Source: Trissonchulus latispiculum (Eukaryota > Nematoda > Enoplea > Enoplida > Ironidae). From it: a stretch of 64,000 bases of DNA. How positions within the stretch are numbered: the stretch's first letter is position 1; each line of letters opens with the position of its first letter. The notes beneath the pieces are model-generated. The model saw only the letters and a program-made list of their open reading frames with translations. It searched no databases and was not told the DNA's origin. The position numbers were made by a program, and so were the translations under genes. Of the stretch, positions 11,098 to 23,200 are shown one piece after another. The DNA lies in assembly GCA_030248195.1 (NCBI GenBank), contig JASAND010006313.1, forward strand, positions 45,707 to 109,706. The letters are read 5' to 3'.

Positions 11098-13605
11098 CTG
11101 TCACGGTGCAGTTTTTCCCCCGGTGTAAAATTTCCCCCCGGAAAAACTACACCGGTGTGGATTTTCCCCCCGGAAAAATTACACCGGTTTGAATTTTCCG
11201 GGGGGAAATTTTGCACCAAAGCCAGAAATAATGCAAATTTCACTTTATGAATTAAGTTTTGCTCATAAATATAGCAACTAATAATGCTTTGATGGTGGAA
11301 TATGATTAGCCTGAAACGCTGAAATGCCAAAATAATTACTCATTATAACTCATATACAAAATCAACTTCATTGAATATATATATAATGAATAAAAATTCT
11401 TTAAAAACCAGAAATTTTGAAGGATTAATTAAAATTATTGTTATATTCTACTGCTTATTTCGCATTTGATAAACCAAACCTTAAAATAAAGAAAAATTTA
11501 TGATAAAAGCCAACTCTAATATTTCTTATGCACTAATATTTTATGATTTTATTTCTAAGTACAAATATATGCATAAATTAAAGCTTGGAAACTTTTATCT
11601 CCGAGCCCAAGCCGTTAAGCAGGAAAAGGTATAAGGTTAAATTAAAACTTTTTGTTTATTTCATAGATATATAATCATATGCAGCAATCAATGCATTCGA
11701 TAAAAGCTAATAAACAATCATTCAATTAAATAATAATAGCTAATAAAGTTCAATTAAATCATTGCTAATTTCTAATCTTATTAAATAAGTATCTTTCTTA
11801 GTAAAATAAAAACACAATTGAAATTTTGGAACTTTTAGTCTCAGAGTTGACACAGCTCAATGGTGTAATCTTTGCTTAGGGAAATTTTGAAAGGAAAGTT
11901 TACAAAATTCAGGTTAACTTGGAAAATTTAGATTAATTTCAATTAATTGAGATTTCAATTTGCAAACTGAAAATTTTTATTTCAGCTTAATTCAATGAAT
12001 TTTTTAAAATAAACTAAAAAATAAATTTTAATTTAATTGATCATTATTATTCTTGTTATACCTTTGTCCTATATAAAGATTTGAGCTCGGAGATAAAATC
12101 TCCAATATTGCAATTTATTTATTTTTACTTAAAAAATTAAAACATGAAAATATTAGAAACCTAAGAAAGATTAGAAGTTATTATTTATTTAAGCATTTCA
12201 TCCTCATTAAGGTTTATCAAATGCAAAATAAGCAGTTGAATACAACGATTATAAGGGGTGTCTTCAATGCCGAGAATTGCATTGCCGAGAATGAACATTG
12301 CCGAGAAAGGCATTGCCGAGAATTGCATTGCCGAGAATGCATAATGCTTGTTACTTGCATTGCCGAGAAAGATTAAAAGCCATAGTCTGCATTGCCGAGA
12401 ATGGCATTGCTGAGAATTGCATTGGCGAGAAAGTGCATTTTATGAAACCTGCTTTATTAATGCGGCAAGTATGTTACTCTCTTATAAGGTTACAGGACAT
12501 GTTCAGAGCAGTTAAGAAATGTGTGTATGTTTATTAAAGCGTTAAATTAAAGCGTTTTTCTTTTGTGCAGATAAGCACCAATAACGGGGTTCCATGCAAA
12601 ATTAAAGTAATATGTCTCATTCATTTTTGGAGAATTTTTTACTTTTTCTGCTAATGGTTTGAAGTTGGAAACTCCCTTTCAATTTTCGCATTTCTTCTTT
12701 TACGATAGCTCAAGAAGTGAACTGTGCAACTGCCAGAACGCAGAAATTTCCGAAGAACGGCTTGTAGTTATTAATTTGTATTTAGCTTTCATGTTTAACA
12801 GGTCATGAAGGAACGCTCCGTATCACGACTTGAAGCCAGATCTCTTTCGAATATCTTGCTACCTTCAATCCTGATATTAGCAATTCCTTAAATTTTATAT
12901 ATTCATTAATTATTAATTTCATTAATAAATTAATTAATTTTTGCAATTCAATTTCATGAAATATAAAAGCTTTGAATTAAACTTGCATACATTTCTCAAC
13001 TGCTTAGAAATTTAGAATGCATTGTAGTATTTAAAGACTGACTATGCTTGCAGCATAGATAAAGCAGGTTTCATGAAATGCAATTTCTCGGCAATGCTAT
13101 TCTCAGCAATGCCATTCTCGGCAATGCAAACTATGATTCTTAATCTTTCTCGGCAATGCAAGTAATGAGCATTGGCCGTTCTCGGCAATGCAATTCTCGG
13201 CAATGCCTTTCTCGGCAATGTGCATTCTCGGCAATGCAATTCTCGGCATTGAATGTTACCCGATTATAATTAATCCTACAAATCTTTTAATTTTTCAAAA
13301 AATTTTATTTATTATATATTTCGATTTAATTTTGTATCTCTATATCAGTCGAACTATTATAATGAATAATTATTTTGGCGGATTACGCTAATCATATTCC
13401 ATCTTCAAAGCATAATAGCATAATAATAGCTTCGATTTTGATCCAAACTCAATTTATAAACTGAAATCTGCATTATTTCTTGCATTGGTGCAAAATTTCC
13501 CCCCCGGAAAATTCGCACCGGTGTAATTTTTCCGGGGGGAAAATCCACACCGGTGTAATTTTTCCGGGGGGAAAATTTTCAAGGGGGAAAATCACACCGT
13601 GACAG
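11098..13605. mobile_element. Foldback transposon, about 2.5 kb, long inverted arms
   Basis: The ends CTGTCACGGTG...CACCGTGACAG are followed inward on both sides by alternating ACACCGGTG and CCCCCCGGAAAA blocks. Further in, matching arms include GGAATATGATTAGC (left near 11298, right near 13392) and arrays of TTGCCGAGAA (12270-12440) mirrored as TTCTCGGCAA (13083-13250). CCCC flanks both ends (11094-11097 and 13606-13609), possibly a 4-bp duplication. The centre is AT-rich and non-coding, so any transposase must act in trans. Confidence 0.75.
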
Positions 13606-14691
13606 CCCCTAGCTGGCATAGTAAATGCTCCACAATCGCTGGAAAGAATTTGGTCGTTTTTGCAAAAACCACATTTTTTATGATAGCAGTGTACCGGATA
13701 TCAGTTGGAAGATTATCATGCTTCGGATAATCGGCCTCGACGAGACCTTCAAATCAACAACCTTAGTTTAATTTTACGGCTTGCGTAGCTCAAGAAATCG
13801 TGGATTATTTGATTTCTGCAAAAATGACAAGTTTTCAACGCCAAAATAGGAAAATCGAATTTATCTCACGATAGCGAAAAGTTAGAAAGGTACTTCAAAG
13901 AGCAAAAATATAGAGCTCAGCAAGATCTTTCGAATGAGCATAATCATAGCTGTACATAGACTGCCCTATCCATCACAAATCTGCGAAAACTACCCTATAC
14001 GGAGACGTCGCATTTTCGAAGCAGGATTGCACGGAGGGTGTTAGAATGCTAAAAGAACTTACTTTGCAAAGTTTCATCAAATTTCATCTTGATTTGTACC
14101 GACAATCAACAATATGTGCCCAAAAGGAATCACCACCTTAAGCTGTAGATCGGATAAACTAGAACTAATTTTGGTTTGGTGCAGCAGATAATCTCTAACT
14201 CAGAATTAGAGATAAGCTACAGCTAATTCAATCCTGAACTTGAAGATTATCTCTTCTCTAGCTTAAGCTTGAGATAATTTTGATGTTGGTGCAATGCAAA
14301 CAGTTGTTCTTGCAAAGTGTGACTATTGCCAGTTCCAAGTGCTTTCAGTGTTAACGTGTTTAAACTTCCACCGACCGGCATCGAATTAAGCACTACAAAC
14401 TGCAGTGATTTACATATACACAATTAAAGAGACAGGAGGACCCGTTCTACCACGTGTCAATTGCTGCATTCCAGCGATGTAGTACTGTTATTAAACCGTC
14501 GGTATCTATGTACTATTCAAAAGCCAATCTTGCCACTTACAAAACTCAGCTTTGGAATCGGAACTTCATCTCTCTCCCTTTCGCGAATGCCATGCAGAAG
14601 CGAACTCTTGCTTGACATAACAGGACTCTCCACGTTCCTACTGGAGGCTTTCCATTTCATTCCACACTTTCTATTCTTCTACGCTTCTAGC
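13606..14691. other. Intergenic tract with inverted duplicate segments
   Basis: No gene is seen. It contains the partner of 10310-10395 at 14030-14100. A further repetitive stretch near 14160-14285 is rich in GATAATCTC and GAGATTATC; its limits are unclear. Confidence 0.4.
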
Positions 14692-14699
14692 ATTAGCAG

Positions 14700-15187
14700 C
14701 AGTGATGTGGATCGGATCGCCGGAGTCAAATTGACAAAATTTCGGATAGGATCGACCGGATCGGATCGGCTTGAATTTCTCAAATGCCCATCCCACAAAT
14801 AAAGCAAAATTTTGGGATTTTTACAAAAATCTTGCCATTTTCAAAAAAATTTACAAATATTTTCAGAAAATTTTTTCAAAATATTGGTGCAGTGCTGAAA
14901 CATCTTGAAACATTTTTCAAAAAAGTGCTGAAACATCTGAAGCTTGAAGTTATGAATACAAAACGACAAACACGAATTAGTAGTTCATCAATAATCTGCG
15001 GATGTGCGGCTTTACTTGTATTTCGATAAAAATAAGCCTGTTTAAAAGAAACTAGGTACAACTGAGCCGATCATTAAAAACTAAACTTACAGCCGGATTG
15101 GATAGGTTCGATCCGGTGCTGGATCGGATCGAAGGCCATTAACCGGATCGGTAATGATCTTGACCGCCGATCCTATCCACATCACTA
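14700..15187. mobile_element. hAT-type non-autonomous element, 8-bp TSD ATTAGCAG
   Basis: CAGTGATGTGGATCGGATCG at the left and CGATCCTATCCACATCACTA at the right are flanked by perfect ATTAGCAG (14692-14699 and 15188-15195). Subterminal arrays of GGATCGGATC surround an AT-rich core. CAGTG-type termini and an 8-bp duplication are hAT hallmarks. Confidence 0.85.
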
Positions 15188-15830
15188 ATTAGCAGTCGTG
15201 CTACCAAAACGAAACAGTGCTGAAAAGACCTGCAGCACAGATGAACCGCCTGTTTCATTGCTATATCTGGAAAGTTTCCTTGCTCAAAACATACTAACGT
15301 AGCGAGCGAGGCGAGATCTTCATTTTAGGGTTTAAATATTAAGATAAAATGACTAATTTGTGCTACAACCAGTAAAATACAGTGTTTCGTGTAAATAAAT
15401 ATATACCCTTAGTTACCCTAATATGCGCAAAAGCTAAAGTCGTAGTTTTCTAATCTTTTAACAATCTTCTAGCGTAGGAAAACGTTATTTCGGTCACGTT
15501 TTAGCCCTATTTTAAACTATCATACTCCTAAACCTAACAAACACAGTCGATTTACTGTTAATCAGACTTAATTTGGCAGCAGCACAGGCAGTGAACAACA
15601 GGTACAGGTTTGCCACGATTAATACAAAAACGAACACAAATAATAGTAACAACATTCAAAAGCACATACATGGGCACCCTAATTACAGGGCTTAGTCGTT
15701 TACAAAAATGTGTTTAGTCTGAGTTTAGTAAAAGCAAGCGTACATAATATAACACTGTGCCACTAGATATACACTGCCACTGTATACACTCTGTTCTATG
15801 TAATCAGAGCAAAATTATGCCCTGCTGCTA

Positions 15831-16019
15831 ACGGCTGACCCCCCCCCCAATCAATACCTGGTCGAAACGGGGGTATGCTCACTCGCTCTATGTTTACGTG
15901 CTTAAGCTCAAAAACACAAGCAATGTGTTAGCGAATTTTGCGTCTGTTTCAAGCTTTAGAACACAAGCATAGCGTGCAAATTAGTTTGAAGTGAGCATAC
16001 AGATTGGGGGGGCAGCCGT
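15831..16019. mobile_element. Small inverted-repeat element with TA flanks
   Basis: ACGGCTGACCCCCC followed by GTATGCTCACT on the left is mirrored by AGTGAGCATAC and GGGGGGGCAGCCGT on the right. Both sides abut TA (15829-15830 and 16020-16021), as for Tc1/mariner-type MITEs. Confidence 0.6.
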
Positions 16020-17086
16020 TAGTTTATGTTTACGTACAGAGCATGTACCTGCAGCTGTCACACTCTTATATATTATGTACTCTTGGTAAAATAAGCACAA
16101 TAATAAAGCATAATCTCAAACAGTTCCATAACAAGTTCGTATAAACATAACAGACAGTAACAGCAGCTAGCTACAATTGTACGTTGACGTTTGAACTTAA
16201 ACGGGAAAGGATGAGAAAATACAGGTAGAAACAGAAACCGCACAAAAACATAGATTTCGCACACAAATACATTTACTACATTCGCAACAAACACTATACG
16301 GTAAAATCTGCTATTTTATAACATTCTTTTGGACAAAGTTATCGAAAACTAGAAGAAATTCCTTGCCAAAGATAGGCTATCCAAACAAATCCAAATTCAA
16401 AGGAGTATAAGATAGCAAACTAAATTTAAAATATCGCACATTAAAATACAGAAAGATTACTGCACCAGAAGATATCATCACATATACTATGACAAAAAGC
16501 GGAACAAAATTATGTCTACAAAGATGATTGACAACCGCGGGTAATAAACCAACAAGTTCGTATAACAATAATCAATACATAATAATGCTAAATAAATTCT
16601 ATAAATCAACAGTTAAAACATAACACAGGTATTAATTATACTCTACATTAATGCAAGCGTGATTTTTTCACTGACTAGCTAAACAGTACTACAACATCAC
16701 TGTCTTCTCTATACCAGATCCGCACATTATAATGAAACTTCGTTGGTGTTCTATGGCAACGTAGGAGTTGTGAACATTTAAGACTAGGGAAAATGGGGGG
16801 GGGGGGGGTAGGGCCAGGGAAGTCAGACCGCAGAAAATAGGTCATGACAAGCTGTAGGGCAGGTCACAAGAAGGGGAGGTGGAGAGAGAGAGGGGGGAGG
16901 GGTCGAAGCAGAACAAATGAATGACTGCGCAGGGGGCCATCAGTGGGTCTTAGGACAGGAATAATCCCAAGCTCAGGCGTAGGGAACATCATAAACCCAA
17001 CGGGTGGGAATTATGCAGTTTTCAAAGCCAATTCTGTCCTAAACAGATCAATAACTGCGGGTGTGGGGAAGGTACTTGGTCAGTTT
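16020..17086 (-). other. Region downstream of the ADAMTS-like stop codon
   Basis: Probably holds the 3' UTR. I see no unambiguous polyadenylation signal on the minus strand, so its end is not called. A purine tract with a G run lies at 16795-16905. No coding exon is supported. Confidence 0.4.
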
Positions 17087-17212
17087 CTAACCACGGACCT
17101 CCAGCAAACCATCGTGAGCAGGTTCACCAACCGAGAGCCTTAGGCCAACCGTGGGTTTGGGGAAACAGCGACCACAATAACCGCCACATTTCCCTTCCAC
17201 CAAAGCGCCATT
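17087..17212 (-). CDS. ADAMTS9/20 (gon-1): ADAMTS-like exon 43: GON C-terminus and stop
   Basis: Acceptor TTTTGTTTAG, phase 0. [20 protein letters not shown] then [19 protein letters not shown] and TAG (17089-17087). KCGGYCG-C is the terminal GON signature. Confidence 0.93.
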   Translation of the reverse strand, partial: NGALVEGKCGGYCGRCFPKPTVGLRLSVGEPAHDGLLEVRG

Positions 17213-20200
17213 CTAAACAAAAGAACATTATGTAGTGCCATAAACACTGATAGAGTGGAAATTATTATTGGGAAAAACTGTCAAGTTTTACAAATTTTCT
17301 ACTAAAAACAGTAACATTCTAATCATTTGCTAAATTATTTCTGGTAATTTACTTGTTCTAATGCTACGAACACTTCAAACAATCCTAGAGCAAGTTAAAG
17401 TTTTTGACTATTTTAAATTTTAAGCTTATTTTCAAGCACAAAACTGTATACATACGTACATCAAAAATCTGAATCCGTTGTTCCGTTCTGTGACCATGAT
17501 CATACCAGACTGTCTTGGGCGAAACTCGGAATCCCGTTCCGCGAAGATCAATACGAAATCGACCCTGAAACATAATACAAAAAGAAAAATTTGAACGGAG
17601 GAATATAATTTAAACAAGTTTTTCCTTGGTTGGATTCATCAGGAGACACTGAACGACCAGATACCATAAAACAACTAAACTGGAAAAAGCTTAACTAATT
17701 TTTAAAACATGCGGTAGGAATTGCTAATAACAATAAAAGTGTAATAAATTTACGAGTAATCTTTCGACAGCAAAGTCTTAAGATTTTAGCTTTCATGTAC
17801 GAATTTTTATGATAACTGCAAGACATTGTATTGTATGTATGTATTGTATCATGCTATTGTATAAAACAGTGACAACCTTAAGTATGAACCACTAGGAGGG
17901 GGCACAGATTTTAGCTTTCATGTATGAATTTTCAGGATAACAGCATGTTATTATATTATGAAACAGTGACAAACCTGAGGACACCTGACAGCACTGTAGC
18001 AATCCCCAGCCGTTCCATAGGCAACGGGCGATCCTGATTCTGTTTTGGCGAATGTGAAATCGTCCACTGAAAAAGAAGAAAAACTTGAAAAAGTTGGCAA
18101 CATTCCATAAAAATTTTCCTAAAATGTCTTAAGTCTTACTTAACAAGAATACATGTGAAGTTACGAACCAGATTCAAGGATACTGGCATTTTCTAGTGGG
18201 GGGGGGGGGGTGGCGGCGCCCCCACTTTTCGGTTCCCCCCTCCACTTTTCGGAGCCCCCCCACTTTCGCCCCCCCCCACTTTTCGGCAAGCCCCCACCCA
18301 CTTTTTTGGGGGTAGCCCAAAAGTGTCAAAAAATTAGGTTTTTGAGGTCAAATTTTCAAAAATTTTCTCAATTTTTAGCTAATTTATGGACTTATAAGCT
18401 CATAAGCTTAAAAACAGCGTTTTTTTGCGTTTTTACCTTAAAAATGCTAATTTTTCGCTAAAAACTTCGGTATATTTAACCTTTGGCTCGCCCCCCCACT
18501 TTTCGGAAGCCCCCCACTTCCCCCTCCCTAGGGGGGGCGAAGCCCCCCCACTTTCAAAACCCTAAAAAAATGTCAGGGATAGGTCCTACGTAGATTGTGA
18601 CACTATTTATTATTTGTAGCATAAAAAATTATTTTGAAATCTGTATTAAAAGTCACTCGAGCAGACTAAAAACATCCGAAAAGAAAACATCTGAAATCCG
18701 AAAAGAACACGTAAAATTGCCAGGAATGCTATCAAAAAGAGATCTGCAGTATTACCTCTAATCCTAAGATTGTATAGATCAATTCGGACACGATCAAATC
18801 TAGTAAATCCAGCCCTGGGATGACCCTGATCTGTACACTGACAACTGTCATTACGTTCACCGTTATGGGGACAGGTGAACGGATAGAGTAAGCTAAAAAT
18901 AAATAATGGAGCTAACTAAAAGACAAAAACGAAAGTACTCAAATTGGACATAATTTACTGACTTAGAAAGCACATATCGGTTCGCCTTGAACTCCAGCCA
19001 ACCCAGCTGTCTATCCTTAACTGGTCGGTAAATGGGAACCACTGCGGTGGGAAGGTAACAGGAGTCTGTGTTCTGTCTCCAGGGGTCACTTTACTCTTTT
19101 TTACTTAGAAAAGTAATATAGAAAGGTGCATTCATAATATGCTGTTTGCACGGGTACTGTACGAAGAAAAGACCTACCGTTTGCCATAGATTTCAGCGAA
19201 ATTAGTCTCGCCAGTGATGGGCAGAAATTCTTTGGGAATCGTTTCGTTCATAAAATGGCAGTGAATCTAAAAGAACAAAGATATCAGACTGAGAACACAT
19301 TAAAAAAGATTGATTAATATCATGAAATTAATGCTTATAGGGAAGGAGATGGCCTACTAAAATGGGAGTTTATCAGCTAACGCTTCATCAATGGTCGCAG
19401 TATTGATGACTGTAGTGAGTGGTAGAGTCTACGTACAAGAAATCAAGCGACTAAGTATTGTTCCAGACATCCACTTGCGCAAACCTATGCAAAAGTAAGC
19501 GAGATCATTGAAACTTAGAGAAAAAGCACCCACCCACAATGTATTAATCTGACATTTTTATTTGTAGTTCTGACAGGATGAACTTTAGAAAAATTTCAAA
19601 ACGCATAAACTATCGACATTTTTGTACAGTGTTCAAAACAAAAATGAAACTCACTTTAACGGTTTTTCCGCGAACAAAAATATCGTAGATGCCATCAGTA
19701 TCGGTAGAAAGTCGCTTCTTAACTTCTCTACAGTCGGTTGCAGCACCTATAACAAATAATACATCAAAATAAAACACAATACCCCTCCTCATAGTAAACA
19801 CCAAAGTAGTTTATTGAAAGTAAGTTAGTAATCCAGGGAGACTGACAGAGTAAATCCAGAATGAGGTGGCAAAAACCTCTCCTTTCTTTGTGATAAAAAC
19901 TCAATCACACATTAAGCCATTTCCAGCTGCTTACAATTACGCTCATGACAAGCTCGTCTGCGTCTAGGCTTCAGCTTGGCCATGCAGTGTTTCTTTCGGA
20001 CGCGTCGACCACTCTTGTTGACGCATCTGACACGCCGTCTCTGGATGCCCCAGCCGCAGGTTACTGTACACTAAAGCATAAAATAAAATAAATCCATTAA
20101 GAAAAATATTATTGTAACCAAAACAGCCAAACTGAAAATTTTGTATATGCAACGTTAACAAAAAAGGAAACTGTACGCTGTCCGTATAGTAAATCTACAT

Positions 20201-23200
20201 AGGACTTTGAGAAAGACATCTGAAAAAATCTCACACTACAGCTGAAATATTCAAGACATTAACTATCTACACTCGTAAAAAATCTAGGAAGAAAGACAAA
20301 AAATCAAAATTACCGGACTCCATACACCCATCTGCCAATAGTAATGAGATTCACAGTCACCGAGATTACAGGTTCGTTCACTGGCCGGCTTGGGCAGGAT
20401 GTCACAATGGTTCGGAGGGATCTCAGCACCGACCAGCTGAACTCGATTTCGTGTCTTGAGGCGACAGTGCAGCTGGCGATACTGTAGACCTTCTCCACAC
20501 GTTTCAGAACACTGAAATAACACTAAAAGCATTAGAATCTACATCACTATGATAATGCAGTGAGTTGTATAGCTAAGGCACTGTAGATGATCTCCACAAG
20601 CGGGGGATTTGGAACCACGTCCGTGGGAAATCCGATGGACATGGATCCCATCAAATGGAGATCCCCACAGGTGTCCCCAGGCATCCGTCTGGTCAACGGC
20701 GCAACTGGGTTCCAAACTCCGGGAAACACGATTGTGCTGGATTTATACTGAAGCATCTGGAGTCCTTAAATTATGCTGCCGAGCAGTTGGCTCTTGGTCC
20801 TTGGTCCTCTGGCTCCAATCCCCCACAGCATTCCCGTTCTGGAATTTCCGATGTGTGGACCTACCAATGAGGAGACGTGTGCTGAACAAATGTGTGCCGA
20901 GGTACCCTCGAATAGCACATCCAAGCTGGTCGAGTCCGGAGGACAACAACATCAGGAAAGTAGTCAAGAATATGACAAGGGTATCCAACCCAGAAAGGTG
21001 ATGTCCGTCCTTTTATTTTAAAAATTTTAAAAAGATTTGTAAAAAGGCTGGATTTACTGGACCTTTTCTAGGCGAAAAAAGTGGGGGTGGGGAGAGTGGG
21101 GGGGGAATCCAAAGTGGTCTAAAATCGCTAAAAACGCAGTAAAAATAGCCTGTTTTCTACATATACTGCTATAACTATGCTAAAAAGTGCTCAAAAATCG
21201 AATTTGAGTACTAAAATAGACGATTTTTGACAAAAAATTCCGGCGAAGCCGGAAAATTTTTGAAAATTTTTACCGAAAATCCTTAAAATTTGGCATTTTC
21301 TGGGCACCTTATGGTGAGTGGGGGGGAAGCCCAAAAAAGTGGGGGTGAGGCCGAGTGGGGGGGGGGAGGGGTCGAGTGGGGGGGGGGGGGAGAACTCAAA
21401 AAGTGGGACCCCAGTAAAAAAAGGCCCAAGATTTATATATATTAAAATCGGTTAAAATGTTCCTTTTGGAGCTCAAAATGAAGATCCAGCCTGCCTGTAG
21501 CCGTGCTGATTAGGCCCGTAATGCACACCACAGGGCGGCACCAACTCTAGACTGAGTTCAGGAAACTTAATAGTTAGTTCTTAAATTTTTAACTATGCTG
21601 CTTTTGACGTTACATAATTCAAGAAAAAACAAAAATGAGCCTACCGAAGACCAAGGTCCCGGCTCCCACTGATAAGGACAATCAGTCTGCAAACAGTTGC
21701 GGAAAGCTTCAGGTTTGGCGGCAGCGTTACATTTGATGGCCGGCGCAGGTTGGTGATAGCTGTTGATACAGCTGACTTCTCGGACCTGTCGACCTTGACC
21801 GCATCTAGTCGAACACTGCAACATAAGGGGGCAACTCAAACAGCTACGAAAAGGGATTTTCGCACTTCTTGGCCTTTGTCTACTAAACAGCACATGGAAA
21901 AGTTAAGCAAAAATAAGTGGAACACATTTTTCTACTACTAATATTCATCATTTTGCTAAAGAGATTCCAATAGATTTGAGAAATGTAGGTAGATATCAAT
22001 GGTAAATCTTCTCTCCCAGCTATTTGCTGTCAAGTTAGAGCTTCAGGCATTCTCCCCAACTCAAATTTTTGTCCACCGCCCTTCATAAAATCTTTAAAAA
22101 CAATTTATTAACCCAAAACGATAGTTTAAACTGTAGATTACTTTTGTCCATCTGGATACGATCCAGTTATAATGAGGACAGTCGGGCATTTCGCACTGTT
22201 CAATGACGGGCGGTTTGTCTCCCGCTTCGCACTGAGACTCAGAAACCTTCAGACGACGTCCTCGATAGCAGAAAACTTCCCGGGTTCGTTCACCGATTCC
22301 GCACGTAACCGAACACTAAAATTACAATTAGAAGTTGTCCTAAAAGTAGCCTTCCGTGTCTTACACTTAATTAAATAAAACATATCAAATACTGAAGCAT
22401 ACTGGTTCGAACAATTTAGACGCTTCATCATTTTGTATGAAATAATATACAAATGGAGAACAGGAGTGACAGATTATAACAAATATGATTATATGGTTGG
22501 TTAAGCAAGGATTTTTAAAATGTGAGCTTTTCCAGCATCTAGTTAGCTGAGCGTTAAAATTACTACCTCACTCATTCTCGCGCTCTAGGTTAACAAAATT
22601 TAACAATTCCCTTTACATTAGATCACGCACAAGAAGGCTTTGAATCCAACTTTTGAATGGAAATCGGCAGATAGACTACTCCATAATTTTCACCAAATCT
22701 GTTGTTAGACATTTCGGCTTAGCTGTTAATCTTCTAAATTTACACCACTTATCCGTCAATCTATTTCAAAAGATTCATAATCTTTTCATCAGTTACAAAC
22801 TGAACAGTCTGAATTGTCCTACCAAAGACCAAGCCAGCCGGCGCCATCTAGGACAACGAGCCATACGACAGGCATGCTCCGTGGGAGGTTTATCGCGAGG
22901 GTCACAGTCTTCATCCGGCTGAGGGGTTTTCTCCTCATCCACACAGATCACAGTCCGAGTCCTGACACCGCGGCCGCAGGTAGCCGAGCACTGAAAAAAG
23001 GGAGCGTATATAAAGCAAAATGTATGTATGGTAAAAAATGCACATGAAAAAATGAAGGATAATTTCAAACACTGACACAAAATGACAACTTCAAATCTCA
23101 CGAAATTGAAATGGAAGATGGGATATGATAACAATTTGTTCAGTTTAGCTTGTAGAATGAAAAATGTAGTTCAATAAAAGGCTTGTAGAATTAGCTCATG

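Noticed and set aside
12258..13250. CRISPR-like array (regular ATTGCCGAGAA repeats)
   Set aside because: Repeats are irregularly spaced, mirrored in inverted orientation and part of a eukaryotic foldback element; no cas genes.
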